A DNA stretch of 64,000 nt from Bacillus paralicheniformis (GCF_001042485.2 NZ_LBMN02000035.1:372001-436000), one strand, 5' to 3'; positions 17,384 through 26,012 are shown, counted from the stretch's first letter. Notes: generated by a model from the sequence alone, not told the origin. Made by a program: numbers and translations.

Positions 17384-17421
17384 AATACAAAGCTCAGGTA
17401 ACAATACCTGAGCTTTGTATT
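17384..17421 (-). terminator. ars operon terminator
   Basis: AATACAAAGCTCAGGTA pairs perfectly with TACCTGAGCTTTGTATT over a four-base loop. It ends on the arsC stop codon. Confidence 0.85.
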
Positions 17422-17840
17422 TATTCGCCTGTCTCCGCAAAACGCTTGACCCGCTCTCCAATTTCATCGCGTACACGCTGAAAGAATGCCCATTTTTCTT
17501 CTTCTGTCCCTTCTGCTTTGGCGGGATCGTCAAAACCCCAATGCTCGCGCTGGACGTGCGGCGGTGTCATCGGGCATTTATCAGCCGCGTCCCCGCACAG
17601 CGTAATGACGAGGTCTGCGTTGTGTAAGATATCGGGATCAATGATATCGGACGTCTGCTCAGAAATATCGATGCCTGCTTCTCGCATGGCTTTGACCGCG
17701 TTCGGGTTTAAACCGTGCGCTTCAATCCCTGCACTGTAGACGTTCCACTCGTCTCCGAGGTGTTTCTTCGCCCAGCCCTCAGCCATTTGGCTGCGGCAAG
17801 AGTTGCCTGTGCACAAAAAATAGATGGTCTTTTTTGACAT
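17421..17840 (-). CDS. arsC: thioredoxin-coupled arsenate reductase
   Basis: A 139-residue enzyme reducing arsenate to arsenite for export. Low-molecular-weight phosphatase fold with CTGNSCR as the P-loop (nucleophile Cys10) and the Cys pair in [11 protein letters not shown] (about 82 and 89) that relays the disulfide to thioredoxin. DDPAKAEG is the conserved Asp region. All catalytic residues are present. It follows arsB by 22 bases and shares its transcript. Confidence 0.96.
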   Translation of the reverse strand: MSKKTIYFLCTGNSCRSQMAEGWAKKHLGDEWNVYSAGIEAHGLNPNAVKAMREAGIDISEQTSDIIDPDILHNADLVITLCGDAADKCPMTPPHVQREHWGFDDPAKAEGTEEEKWAFFQRVRDEIGERVKRFAETGE

Positions 17841-17862
17841 TTGTCGTCGTCTCCTATCATGT

Positions 17863-19158
17863 TTAATGGATGATCAACAGCCACACATAAAGTCCGGCAA
17901 GCGTGATGAACAGGGTTGGAATGGTCAAAATGACACCTGTTTTAAAATAGGTTCCCCAAGAAATCTTTACGCCTTTCAGTGAAAGGACGTGAAGCCACAA
18001 TAGCGTCGCCAAGGAGCCGATCGGCGTGATTTTCGGACCGAGATCAGAGCCGATGACATTGGCGTAAATCAGCGCTTCTCTGAGAATCCCGTGTGTGTCG
18101 GTATTGTGAATCGCAAGCGCATCAATCATCACCGTCGGCATATTATTCATGAATGAAGACAGGGTGGCTGCAATAAAGCCCATTCCGATTGTTCCGGCAA
18201 ACAGCCCTTGATCACTGACGGTCTGGATGACCTGTGAGAGAATATCTGTTAAGCCGGCATTTCTTAAACCATATACCACGACATACATCCCTAGTGAAAA
18301 GAAAACAATCGCCCAAGGCGCTCCCTTCAGCACTTTCTTCGTTTGTACCGCGGGGCTGTTTTTCGCTGTAATTAAGAAAATGACGGCGATCACACCTGCG
18401 ATGATTGAGACGGGGATTGAAAACAGTTCGCTCATAAAGTAACCGGCCAACAGAACGGCTAATATGAGCCATGATAAGCGGAATATTTTCCTGTCTTTAA
18501 TCGCTTCCGCCGGCTGTTTTACATTTGTCATGTCATAATGCCGCGGAATGCTTTTTTTGAAAAACAAAAAAAGCACGATGATGCTTGCAATAAGCGAAAA
18601 CAGGTTTGGAACAATCATTCTTGTCGCATATTCGATAAATCCGATGTTGAAAAAGTCTGCTGAGACAATATTGACAAGGTTGCTGACAACAAGCGGCAGC
18701 GATGTTGTATCCGCGATAAATCCGCTTGCGATAATAAAAGGAAAAACGAGCTTTTCTTGAAAATGTAACGCGCGTACCATGGCAAGCACAATCGGCGTCA
18801 AAATTAAAGCAGCTCCGTCATTGGCAAACAGCGCGGCTACTATGGCTCCCAGCAGGGAGACATAGACGAACATCCGAATGCCGTTTCCTTTCGCTGCCTT
18901 GGCCATGTGCAGGGCGGCCCACTCGAAAAATCCGATTTCATCAAGAATCAGGGAGATGATGATGATCGCGACAAAAGCCAAAGTCGCATTCCATACGATT
19001 CCCGTCACATCTAATACATCCTGAAAATTGACGACCCCGGCAATTAAAGCCAGCACCGCACCTCCGCAGGCCGACCAGCCGATGGATAGATTTTTCGGCT
19101 GCCAAATGACAAGCGTGAGGGTCAGCAGAAAAATCAAAATGGCTAAGACTGTCGTCAT
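17863..19158 (-). CDS. arsB: arsenite efflux membrane protein
   Basis: A 431-residue antiporter-like membrane protein of the ArsB/NhaD superfamily that expels arsenite. About 12 hydrophobic segments, with the conserved [43 protein letters not shown] and [20 protein letters not shown] motifs. Start taken at the ATG after AAGGAGG ([12 protein letters not shown]). An earlier frame would begin with a hydrophilic leader. It has its own ArsR-type operator at 19216-19237 because arsR upstream ends in a terminator. Confidence 0.93.
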   Translation of the reverse strand: MTTVLAILIFLLTLTLVIWQPKNLSIGWSACGGAVLALIAGVVNFQDVLDVTGIVWNATLAFVAIIIISLILDEIGFFEWAALHMAKAAKGNGIRMFVYVSLLGAIVAALFANDGAALILTPIVLAMVRALHFQEKLVFPFIIASGFIADTTSLPLVVSNLVNIVSADFFNIGFIEYATRMIVPNLFSLIASIIVLFLFFKKSIPRHYDMTNVKQPAEAIKDRKIFRLSWLILAVLLAGYFMSELFSIPVSIIAGVIAVIFLITAKNSPAVQTKKVLKGAPWAIVFFSLGMYVVVYGLRNAGLTDILSQVIQTVSDQGLFAGTIGMGFIAATLSSFMNNMPTVMIDALAIHNTDTHGILREALIYANVIGSDLGPKITPIGSLATLLWLHVLSLKGVKISWGTYFKTGVILTIPTLFITLAGLYVWLLIIH

Positions 19159-19215
19159 CGCGTGTACGCCTCCTTCATAGGTTTCCTCTCCGGACACATC
19201 TTATAATAAAATCGT

Positions 19216-19237
19216 TATATAAGTCAATGCTTATATA
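19216..19237. promoter_or_regulatory. ArsR operator before arsB
   Basis: TATATAAG and CTTATATA form a perfect inverted repeat with a six-base centre, 58 bases before the arsB ATG. Confidence 0.7.
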
Positions 19238-19250
19238 AAAAGTGAAATGA

Positions 19251-19280
19251 AAAAGAGGGAACCGTCCTCCCTCTGCTTTT
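19251..19280 (-). terminator. terminator after arsR
   Basis: AAAAAGAGGGA pairs with TCCCTCTGCTTTTT (one bulge). It abuts the arsR stop, separating arsR from arsB transcription at least partly. Confidence 0.7.
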
Positions 19281-19628
19281 TTATTGGCACGAAACGGGTC
19301 TTTCTTTTCTTTTAACGGTTTGAAGAACCTCATCGTGTTCATCGATCTGATTGAGAATGGCAAGGACCAATTCGCGTTCCGGAAAGTTGTCATGAAGCGA
19401 ATAAAAGCGCCATTGCTCCCTTCTTTCTTCCTTGATCATATTTGCACTTTTCAGCTTTCGTAAATGCTGGCTGATGGCGGGCTGGCTTGTTTCAAACATA
19501 TCGACAAGCTGGCAGACGCAATAAGGTTTCTCCTGAAGCAGTTTCAGGATCAAGAGCCGGGTCGAATCGTTCAATATCTTCATGCAGCTCACCGTGCTTT
19601 TCGAATCAAGCTTCGTTTGTACGGTCAT
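19281..19628 (-). CDS. arsR: arsenite-responsive repressor, ArsR family
   Basis: A 115-residue winged-helix repressor. The metalloid site CVC sits in PYCVCQLVDMFETSQPAISQHLRKLK, just before the recognition helix, as in classical ArsR, and a further Cys lies at the C-terminus (RPVSCQ). GGAGGGAA precedes the ATG. Operators of the TATATAA type lie before this gene and before arsB, so both are expected to be derepressed by arsenite or antimonite. Confidence 0.94.
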   Translation of the reverse strand: MTVQTKLDSKSTVSCMKILNDSTRLLILKLLQEKPYCVCQLVDMFETSQPAISQHLRKLKSANMIKEERREQWRFYSLHDNFPERELVLAILNQIDEHDEVLQTVKRKERPVSCQ

Positions 19629-19676
19629 GACATTCCCTCCAATCTCAGGCGCTTTGCAGCCGGTATATTGCCTCTA

Positions 19677-19700
19677 TTATATAAATGTCTTTTTATATAA
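19677..19700. promoter_or_regulatory. ArsR operator before arsR
   Basis: TTATATAA, eight bases, TTATATAA: two self-complementary half-sites upstream of arsR that resemble the arsB operator. Confidence 0.6.
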
Positions 19701-19835
19701 TCAAGCGGTGATCATCAAGGTATGGATCTCGTGCCATTCGAAAAATTGAGCGGCCCTTCACTAATCAATTCACCGCTTCTTCGGCCATATGGTTATGATT
19801 CGCCTCTCTCATGAAAACGGTAGTTGCGAAATAGA

Positions 19836-20429
19836 CTAGTCATTCAATCCCTTTCCATCAAGAATTTGCTTTGTATATTTTTCAATCCTCGATTCTCGGG
19901 TTTTGGATTGTTTTGGTTTAGAAAAATAAAGAATATATGCTCTTTGCCGTCCCGGCGTCAATTCTTCAAACGCCGTTTTTAAAGCTGGGATTTCAGCGAA
20001 TTTTTTTTGAAGCTCTTCTGGAATCGTATATTCCGCAGCCTTTTTAAACTCTACTTCAAGACCGGCTTTTTCCACTTCAATCGCTTCATTGATGTAAGCT
20101 TTCAAGATGGTTTCCATTTCAGCTATTTCTTGTACATTGGTGAATCGAATCTGCCGCGCGGCTTGTACATTCTCCGTCTGCTGGATAAGAATCCCGTTGG
20201 GGTCCTTTAACAAGGCGCCTTTATGAAACAAGAGCGCACAATATTCTTTAAATCCATGGATTAATACGATGTTTTTATTCTCGAACGTATAGCAAGGATG
20301 CTTCCACTTGAAATCTTCGTTCAGCTCACAGTCAAGAACGATTTGACGCAGCTTCTCAAACTCTCCCTTCCACTTCTCGGCTTTGCTTAAAAATTCATCA
20401 ACCTTTGGATTCGTTCTGCTATTTGTCAT
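19836..20429 (-). CDS. ydeI: YdeI/OmdA-family protein with DUF1801 domain
   Basis: A 197-residue cytoplasmic protein. The N-terminal half has the DUF1801 pattern (FKWKHPCYTFENKNIVLIHGFKEYCALLFHKGALL), and the C-terminal half the OmdA-like TIPEELQKKFAEIPALKTAFEELTPGRQRAYILYFSKPKQSKTRESRIEKY. It matches B. subtilis YdeI as I know it. Molecular function unknown, although relatives are annotated as bacteriocin-protection or stress proteins. GAGGAG precedes the ATG at 20429. Transcribed alone. Confidence 0.82.
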   Translation of the reverse strand: MTNSRTNPKVDEFLSKAEKWKGEFEKLRQIVLDCELNEDFKWKHPCYTFENKNIVLIHGFKEYCALLFHKGALLKDPNGILIQQTENVQAARQIRFTNVQEIAEMETILKAYINEAIEVEKAGLEVEFKKAAEYTIPEELQKKFAEIPALKTAFEELTPGRQRAYILYFSKPKQSKTRESRIEKYTKQILDGKGLND

Positions 20430-20521
20430 CAAGGAACACTCCTCTTTATATCATAATGTCATTTTAACCTAATCTCGCTCCGCCGACAGCAGAAATATTT
20501 TAATCGTTCCGGAGGTACAAT

Positions 20522-20578
20522 ATGCTTAGCTTAAAGAAGAGGCGGGTTGATTATGAAATTTGGCATCATGACATTTAA
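20522..20578 (+). CDS. possible 18-codon upstream ORF overlapping the EEP gene
   Basis: CGGAGG lies five bases before an ATG whose 18-codon frame (MLSLKKRRVDYEIWHHDI) runs out of frame across the start codon of the next gene. The ribosome site is stronger than that of the main gene, so translational coupling or interference is possible. Expression is unproven. Confidence 0.35.
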   Translation: MLSLKKRRVDYEIWHHDI

Positions 20579-21278
20579 TATTCATCATGGAAAAGGAAGG
20601 GACCGTCGCGTTGATTTAGAGAGAACAGCCGGTGTGATCGCCGAGAGCGGCTGCGACATCGTCGGCCTTAATGAAGTAGATCAGCATTTCTCCAATAGAA
20701 GCGATTACGAAGACCAAATCGGCTCGTTAGCAGAACAATTGAACATGCACTATGCGTACTGCCCCTCCCTTTCATTGAGTTCCGGTGATTCTTCAGTGAA
20801 CAGGCAATACGGGAACGCTCTCTTAACGCGTTTTCCGATTGTGAAAGAACGGCATCATTCATTCAACTTTGTCAAAGGGCTGATCGAAGGAAGGTCTCTT
20901 CTTGAGGCTGATGTCCGGATCGGTGATCGGCTCCTTCGCGTTTTTGTTACGCATTTGAGCCTGAATCCGTGGCTTCACGGCAAGCAGACGGATTTTTTAA
21001 TCGAGAGGGTTCAAGAGAGTGATCTGCCTGTGATCGTCATGGGAGACTTTAATATGAAACCTCATTCACGGGGGTGGAAAAAGGTCGCGGAAAAACTGGC
21101 CGACCTGTGGGATGAAAGACAATACGGACAGGGGTTCACCCACCCTTCGCACCGCCCGAGACGACGCTTGGACTACATCTTCCTCAGCCGGTCTTTTCAT
21201 GTGTCAGCGGCTGAAGTTGTCGCCGTTGATCCGAACGCTTCCGACCACCTGCCGCTTAAGGGCATTGTCACATATTAA
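20553..21278 (+). CDS. endonuclease/exonuclease/phosphatase (EEP) family protein
   Basis: A 241-residue metal-dependent phosphodiesterase-fold protein. MTFNIHHGKG, LNEVD (metal Glu), VTHLSL, MGDFNMKP and SDHLPLKGIV (catalytic Asp-His) are the canonical EEP motifs, all intact. There is no signal peptide, so it is cytoplasmic. The ATG at 20553 is preferred over a TTG six bases upstream. Substrate cannot be told from sequence: relatives hydrolyse nucleic acids, sphingomyelin or inositol phosphates. Single gene ending in a terminator hairpin. Confidence 0.85.
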   Translation: MKFGIMTFNIHHGKGRDRRVDLERTAGVIAESGCDIVGLNEVDQHFSNRSDYEDQIGSLAEQLNMHYAYCPSLSLSSGDSSVNRQYGNALLTRFPIVKERHHSFNFVKGLIEGRSLLEADVRIGDRLLRVFVTHLSLNPWLHGKQTDFLIERVQESDLPVIVMGDFNMKPHSRGWKKVAEKLADLWDERQYGQGFTHPSHRPRRRLDYIFLSRSFHVSAAEVVAVDPNASDHLPLKGIVTY

Positions 21279-21302
21279 AGGACGGCTTGAGAAGCCGTCC
21301 TT
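21278..21302 (+). terminator. terminator of the EEP gene
   Basis: AAGGACGGCTT pairs perfectly with AAGCCGTCCTT over a three-base loop. The same stem sequence recurs at 21539-21563. Confidence 0.8.
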
Positions 21303-21486
21303 CAGCGTGTCGACAAACCCTCGCATTCGTTGTCAGGCCTGTGCGTCGGTGCTCACGAATAGGAGAAGGATCGGCGGCTAACCGCCCAGGCGTCCTGCCT
21401 GAACGCCGCCGTCATCACATCCTGTGAAAGTCAGCTTCCGATGCTCGGTCTTCCTAGACTGCAAGGGTTTTCAATCACGCTGAAAG
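21298..21486. repeat. structured intergenic element with imperfect terminal inverted repeats
   Basis: About 190 GC-rich bases between two convergent genes. The left end CCTTCAGCGTG...AACCCTCGCA and the complement of the right end CCTTTCAGCGTG...AACCCTTGCA match with the same internal spacing, making terminal inverted repeats of about 27 bases. Inside are two small hairpins, GGCGG-CTAA-CCGCC (21373-21386) and CAGGC-GTCCT-GCCTG (21387-21401). No coding frame of note. It looks like a miniature inverted-repeat or REP-type element. Genome copy number cannot be seen here. Confidence 0.55.
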
Positions 21487-21490
21487 GATG

Positions 21491-21528
21491 ACAAAATCCC
21501 AAAACTAAATATCGTTTTGGGATTTTGT
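21491..21528. terminator. hairpin between convergent genes
   Basis: ACAAAATCCCAAAAC pairs perfectly with GTTTTGGGATTTTGT over an eight-base loop. It could terminate in either direction. Confidence 0.65.
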
Positions 21529-21530
21529 CA

Positions 21531-21571
21531 AAAAGCTTAAGGACGGCTTTAGAAGCCGTCCTTTAAGCTTT
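21531..21571 (-). terminator. terminator of the sugar transporter gene
   Basis: AAAAGCTTAAGGACGGCTT pairs with AAGCCGTCCTTTAAGCTTTT over a three-base loop. It overlaps the last codons of the transporter gene and shares its core stem with 21278-21302. Confidence 0.8.
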
Positions 21572-22420
21572 TGCAATGCCCAGCAAAACGCCGGCTGCGA
21601 CGATTAATATAATGCCGATGGCGATACCGATCAGCTGCCGCTTCGTTTTCTTTTCGCCGAGCAAAATAATGCCGCCGAGCGTTGAGATGACGATTCCCAT
21701 CTGCGATAGCGAAAAACTGGTCGCTACGCCGACCCGCGGCTGGGAAATGAATAAAAACATGTTTCCGGCTGCCCAGATTAAACCCGGAATGATATTTTTG
21801 ATGACGTAAAAATTAAACGGCTTATGCCTGAATGTCAAGATCAAGCCACCGGCTACCATGCCGATAGCCTGAGGAAAAAGAGCCGCCCAGCCACTGACAT
21901 CGAAAAGCCGTACGACGACGACATACACGAGATAGCCGAATGTGGAAATCAGCAAAATCACGATTCCCTTTTTCATGTCGCCGGTTTTTTCCTCCGATTT
22001 TTGGCTGCGGTCTTCCAGCGATGTCAGCACGATTCCCACGATGATGAAAATCAGCGCCAGAATCCCGAGAACAATCGAGATTGTCGTCGCCCACTCGCGA
22101 AAAACAAGCACGCCGAACAAAGAAGTGGATACAAGCTGAAGTCCTGTTGAGATCGGCATCGTTTTAGACACGCCGATCAACTTGATGCTTTTCAGCTGAT
22201 TGGTCTGACCGAGCGCCCAAAATAGTCCGGAGACGACGCCGACGGCAAATATACGGGGGGATAATTCAGGCTGGACGACGAAGTAGATTCCGATTGAAAA
22301 AATTAAAGCGCCGAATGTCGTACCGAGCACCTGGCTGTACGGTCCGCCCCCAAGCTTTACATTAAAGAGCACAATGCTTCCCCAGAAAATCGCTGGTAAA
22401 ATCGCTAAGAAAATGTCCAT
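21563..22420 (-). CDS. GlcU/RbsU-type sugar uptake protein (GRP family)
   Basis: A 285-residue membrane protein with ten predicted helices in two halves of five, of the glucose/ribose porter family (LPAIFWGSIVLFNVKLGGGPYSQVLGTTFGALIF at the start, GQTNQLKSIKLIGVSKTMPISTGLQL in the middle). It resembles B. subtilis GlcU, a proton-driven glucose importer. In B. subtilis glcU precedes gdh, but here it stands alone, so substrate may differ. A cytoplasmic linker (RSQKSEEKTGD) separates the halves. Confidence 0.82.
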   Translation of the reverse strand: MDIFLAILPAIFWGSIVLFNVKLGGGPYSQVLGTTFGALIFSIGIYFVVQPELSPRIFAVGVVSGLFWALGQTNQLKSIKLIGVSKTMPISTGLQLVSTSLFGVLVFREWATTISIVLGILALIFIIVGIVLTSLEDRSQKSEEKTGDMKKGIVILLISTFGYLVYVVVVRLFDVSGWAALFPQAIGMVAGGLILTFRHKPFNFYVIKNIIPGLIWAAGNMFLFISQPRVGVATSFSLSQMGIVISTLGGIILLGEKKTKRQLIGIAIGIILIVAAGVLLGIAKA

Positions 22421-22490
22421 TTGATGTAAACCTTTCTTTCCTTGTTTTTATCTATTAAGGTGCTCTATTCATGCGATTTTTAACACAAAA

Positions 22491-22520
22491 AATCCATTTT
22501 GAACATTGTCAAAATGGATT
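22491..22520 (-). terminator. terminator of the YngK-like gene
   Basis: AATCCATTTTG pairs perfectly with CAAAATGGATT over an eight-base loop. A-rich bases before it give a U tract leftwards. Confidence 0.8.
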
Positions 22521-22560
22521 GGTACTGTTACCGGCGGCCGTATCACTAAAATATCAGTTT

Positions 22561-23748
22561 TCACTGTTTGCTGTTTACGCTGTCAAGCCAAGGCATACCG
22601 GGAATAGCTGCCGGTTTTTTGTACAAGTCCTGGATCAGCCTGTCTTTTATGCCGAGCGGGTTCCGGTTTAAATCTTTCAGGCTGAAATGGATGCTTCCCA
22701 TCACCATTGAGTCGCGGTTTAAGGCGATCTGTCGCGGATATTCTTCAGGGTCTGACCAGGCAGGATCTGAGTTTTGATTGATTTTATAGGCTGCTTGTCC
22801 GATGTATAAATGAACGGGGCGTTGGCTGACTTCATTTTTCCACCAGTCTACTAAAATGTCGTAGGAAGCCGGGGCAAAGCCGATGCTCCAGTAGATTTGC
22901 GGGGCGATGTAATCGATGTATCCCTGCCTGATCCATTCCCTCGTGTCAGCATAAAGGTCGTCATAGTTTGTCATTCCGGCGGCTGTATTCGATCCCGTCG
23001 GATCATCTGCTATATTGCGCCATACACCAAAGGGGCTGATTCCAAATTTGACCGATGCTCTTTCTTTTTTGACGGCGGCGTTGATCTGTTTGACAAGCTG
23101 GTTGACGTTGTCCCTCCGCCAATCTTCAATATTTGAAAAACGGTCCTTTCCATATTGTTCATACGTGCTCAAGTCGGGAAATTCGACGCCCGCAATTTTA
23201 TACGGATAAAAATAGTCATCCATATGAACGGCGTCGACTTGGTAATTCTTGACGACCTCTGTTATGCCTTGGACAATGAATTCCTGTGCCTCAGGAATGC
23301 CGGGATTGTAATACAGCTGTCTGCCGTAGGCAACGACCCAATCGGGGTGCATTCTAGCCGGGTGATCCTGTGAGAGCCTGTTCAAATCCGTATGATTCAT
23401 CGTGATCCGATAAGGGTTGAACCATGCATGAAATTCAAGCTTTCTCCGGTGGGTTTCTTCGAGCAAAAATGACAGCGGATCGTAGCCGGGGTCTTTTCCT
23501 TGAACGCCTGTTAAGTATTCCGACCACGGCCCGTATGCGGAAGGGTAAAACGCATCCGCCGCCGGCTTAATTTGAACGACAACTGCGTTCATCCCCATGG
23601 CTGTCACAGCATCCAAAAGCTTCACATATTCTGTTTTTTGCTCTTCGATTGTCAGCCCTTTTTTCGAAGGCCAGTCAATGTTTGTGACGGTGGCGATCCA
23701 CACGGCCCGAAATTCTTTTGTTTCGCAGCTTGTGTTCTTTTCTTTCAT
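22561..23748 (-). CDS. YngK-like glycosyl hydrolase (GHL10/DUF187)
   Basis: A 395-residue TIM-barrel protein: EFRAVWIATVTNIDWPS at the start, MNAVVVQIKPAADAFYPSAYGPWSEYLTG, EFHAWFNPYRI, VDAVHMDDYFYPY (likely catalytic Asp pair), KFGISPFGVWRN, and DYIAPQIYWSIG, which are the GHL10 landmarks. B. subtilis YngK is longer (about 510 residues) and has an N-terminal export signal. This copy has none and begins MKEKNTSCETKE, so it is predicted cytoplasmic. The ATG after GGGGAG is used. Substrate unproven, with peptidoglycan or cell-wall glycan fragments suggested for the family. Confidence 0.82.
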   Translation of the reverse strand: MKEKNTSCETKEFRAVWIATVTNIDWPSKKGLTIEEQKTEYVKLLDAVTAMGMNAVVVQIKPAADAFYPSAYGPWSEYLTGVQGKDPGYDPLSFLLEETHRRKLEFHAWFNPYRITMNHTDLNRLSQDHPARMHPDWVVAYGRQLYYNPGIPEAQEFIVQGITEVVKNYQVDAVHMDDYFYPYKIAGVEFPDLSTYEQYGKDRFSNIEDWRRDNVNQLVKQINAAVKKERASVKFGISPFGVWRNIADDPTGSNTAAGMTNYDDLYADTREWIRQGYIDYIAPQIYWSIGFAPASYDILVDWWKNEVSQRPVHLYIGQAAYKINQNSDPAWSDPEEYPRQIALNRDSMVMGSIHFSLKDLNRNPLGIKDRLIQDLYKKPAAIPGMPWLDSVNSKQ

Positions 23749-23822
23749 GAACATCTCCCCTTTTGGAAAAATCGGAACTTTCTGTTATTATATGCCGGCT
23801 GTTCTTTTTTGTATATGAAAAA

Positions 23823-23854
23823 ACAGGCCAAGACTGTCGAAGTCTTTAGCCTGT
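23823..23854 (-). terminator. nrnB terminator
   Basis: ACAGGC-AAGACT pairs with AGTCTT-GCCTGT over a short loop, followed leftwards by a U tract. It overlaps the stop codon of nrnB. Confidence 0.8.
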
Positions 23855-25048
23855 CGTTTGGATTGCCTGTTTCACCTGCTGCATCAAATATTGGACAAAT
23901 GCTTCATCCCTTGCGAGCCATGCAGCATAATTTCTTTTAATAAACCGTTCTGCCTCTTCGAATGAAGTAAATGTCTCATGCTGAGTCACGCCGTTTAATT
24001 GAATGTTCCAGCCGTGTTCTCCAGGAAAGAGAAAAAACTGGTCTTCGTCCCTGTTGATATAAAGGCTGCCGTTGTCCGACTCTTTTACATTATAGACGTT
24101 TTTAAAGGCATCCGCTCTCAAGGGCTCCAGCGGAAACGGTTCAGTCACATACAGCTTGAATGCTTCATCTGTCAGCGGGCACCCCGCTGCCTTGGCATGG
24201 CCGCCTCCGCCGAACGTGCCGGCGATTTCTGATACATCTGTTTCATCATGGATGGTGCGAAGGCTCACTTTTTTGCCGCCCATATTTAAGATGGCGATAT
24301 AGTCAAGGTGCGGATACGTTTTTCCGAGTTCGTTCCCTACTTCGGAATGATAGGATTCCGCATGCACGATGCCGACGCAGTGTGCATTGATGAAGGTCTG
24401 AACGATTTCCCGCCGTTTCCTGCGGATATACCGTTCAATTTTTTCTTCTTCCATATCCAAGATTTTTTCTTCGAATTCATCAAATGAAAACGCGTCGCTT
24501 TCTGTAAGGCGCCGGACCATTTTTTCCTCAAATTCGTCAATGGAGACCATAAAAAACAGGTCATTCAGGCGCTTTGCTTCGAGCGCGTCCGTCTGTTCCC
24601 ATTCCCATGTATCATAGAGGCGTACGAGTTCGACGAACTGATCCATCGCTTTTGTCTCTTGAATATAGCCGTTGTCTATTAAGTATTCATAAAAAAGAGA
24701 AGTCGCTGAAGCGAGCCTGCCGTCCTCATATTGAACTTTTACCATGCCCCAAGAGCGTTCATTCAAATGAAGCGCAGTTTTGTGGTGGTCGATGAGTTTG
24801 ACCTTTCCGCCCGCTTCAGCATATTGGTCCAGCCTTTCTTCATTTTCTTGATGAACAGACAAGTCCGTAATAAACAGGCCTTCATGCTGTTTTTCTTTTC
24901 CTTTTGTCCGTTCCAAAAAACGTCCGACTTGCATATCAAGTCCGGTGACCGAATTGTAGCGGACCTCGACCCGTTCGCCAAAGGCCACCTTTGCGAGAAT
25001 TCCGCAGCCGACTCCGTCCAAGTCGTTGTGAGAATACAAATGATACAT
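23846..25048 (-). CDS. nrnB: oligoribonuclease NrnB (nanoRNase, DHH family)
   Basis: A 400-residue phosphodiesterase degrading very short RNAs from the 3' end. DHH-superfamily motifs: SHNDLDGVGC (metal Asp residues), FITDLSV, LIDHHKTA and the C-terminal DHHA1 signature FGGGGHAKAAGC. It matches B. subtilis YngD/NrnB over its whole length. Start set at MYHLYSHNDLDG (25048) because that is the conserved family start and AAGGTGGGCGGGAAGC lies before it. An in-frame upstream ATG adds 20 unconserved residues. Confidence 0.93.
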   Translation of the reverse strand: MYHLYSHNDLDGVGCGILAKVAFGERVEVRYNSVTGLDMQVGRFLERTKGKEKQHEGLFITDLSVHQENEERLDQYAEAGGKVKLIDHHKTALHLNERSWGMVKVQYEDGRLASATSLFYEYLIDNGYIQETKAMDQFVELVRLYDTWEWEQTDALEAKRLNDLFFMVSIDEFEEKMVRRLTESDAFSFDEFEEKILDMEEEKIERYIRRKRREIVQTFINAHCVGIVHAESYHSEVGNELGKTYPHLDYIAILNMGGKKVSLRTIHDETDVSEIAGTFGGGGHAKAAGCPLTDEAFKLYVTEPFPLEPLRADAFKNVYNVKESDNGSLYINRDEDQFFLFPGEHGWNIQLNGVTQHETFTSFEEAERFIKRNYAAWLARDEAFVQYLMQQVKQAIQTTG

Positions 25049-25161
25049 GCTTCCCGCCCACCTTGCTGTTTTATTGTCGGCCTGCCGCAGCAGGCGCATC
25101 TTTCTCATCTTACTATTGTAAAAAAAGGGATTTTTTATACGGTTGTGCGGTAAGACAAAAA

Positions 25162-25191
25162 GGACAGCTTTTTGTTGGAAAAAGTCTGTCC
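25162..25191 (-). terminator. pflA terminator
   Basis: GGACAG-CTTTTT pairs with AAAAAG-CTGTCC with one bulged T, directly after the pflA stop codon. Confidence 0.7.
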
Positions 25192-25203
25192 GGTTAAAAG
25201 GGT

Positions 25204-25962
25204 TTATGTTTCTTGCAGCATGGCTCCCCCTTGCAAGTGGGCGGTGAGTAGTCTGTATGCGTTTTCGGCCCTGGCGGCACTTGGCGGTTCAACCCCTTTT
25301 AATGGATAATCCAGGCCAAGCGCTTCCCACTTGTAGACGCCGAGTTTGTGATAAGGAAGAACCTCCACCTTCTGAACGTTCCCCAGCGTGCAGATAAACG
25401 TGCCGAGGGCTGCTAAATCGTCATCGATATCAGAGATCCCCGGAACCAGTACATGGCGGATCCAGACGGGGACTTGATGATCAGCGAGAAACCGGGCAAA
25501 ATCCAATATGTGGTCATTCGGCATTCCTGTCAGGTTGATATGTTTTTTCCTGTTGATATGCTTGAGATCAAGCAAAACAAGGTCTGTATACTGGATCAGC
25601 TCTTTGATCTGCTCTTGAAATGCCGGCGCCGCCGAATAGCATCCGCCGGACGAATCGAGCGCCGTGTGTATGCCATGGCTTTTACAGGCTTTGAACAGCT
25701 CGATTAAAAATGGCAGTTGTAAAAGCGGCTCGCCTCCGCTAACGGTGATGCCTCCGCCTGATGATTGAATAAACGGGAGATATTGCTGGACATCCTGAAC
25801 GATTTCGGAAACCGTCATTTGTTTTCCGGTTCCGATTTCCCATGTATCAGCATTATGGCAAAATTGACAGCGCATCAGGCAGCCTTGTGTGAAGACGACA
25901 TATCTGATGCCCGGACCGTCAACGGTGCCGAATGTTTCGATCGAATGAATATTTCCATCCAT
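25204..25962 (-). CDS. pflA: pyruvate formate-lyase activating enzyme (radical SAM)
   Basis: A 252-residue radical-SAM enzyme that installs the glycyl radical on PflB. The [4Fe-4S] cysteines lie in FTQGCLMRCQFCHN (CxxxCxxC), with SGGEPLLQ as the SAM-binding segment. ATG at 25962 is chosen because AGAGGTG is nine bases upstream. A GTG four codons earlier would overlap that site. It lies 60 bases behind pflB, with a GC-rich hairpin between. Acts under anaerobic conditions. B. subtilis 168 lacks this pair while B. licheniformis has it. Confidence 0.95.
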   Translation of the reverse strand: MDGNIHSIETFGTVDGPGIRYVVFTQGCLMRCQFCHNADTWEIGTGKQMTVSEIVQDVQQYLPFIQSSGGGITVSGGEPLLQLPFLIELFKACKSHGIHTALDSSGGCYSAAPAFQEQIKELIQYTDLVLLDLKHINRKKHINLTGMPNDHILDFARFLADHQVPVWIRHVLVPGISDIDDDLAALGTFICTLGNVQKVEVLPYHKLGVYKWEALGLDYPLKGVEPPSAARAENAYRLLTAHLQGGAMLQET

Positions 25963-25987
25963 GATGAAGATCACCTCTTTTTATGGG

Positions 25988-26012
25988 GCGGAGCGCCTCG
26001 GCCGCGCTCCGC
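25988..26012 (-). promoter_or_regulatory. intercistronic hairpin between pflB and pflA
   Basis: GCGGAGCGC pairs perfectly with GCGCTCCGC over a seven-base loop. There is no U tract, so it is more likely to protect the pflB 3' end or modulate the pflB:pflA ratio than to terminate fully. Confidence 0.55.
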
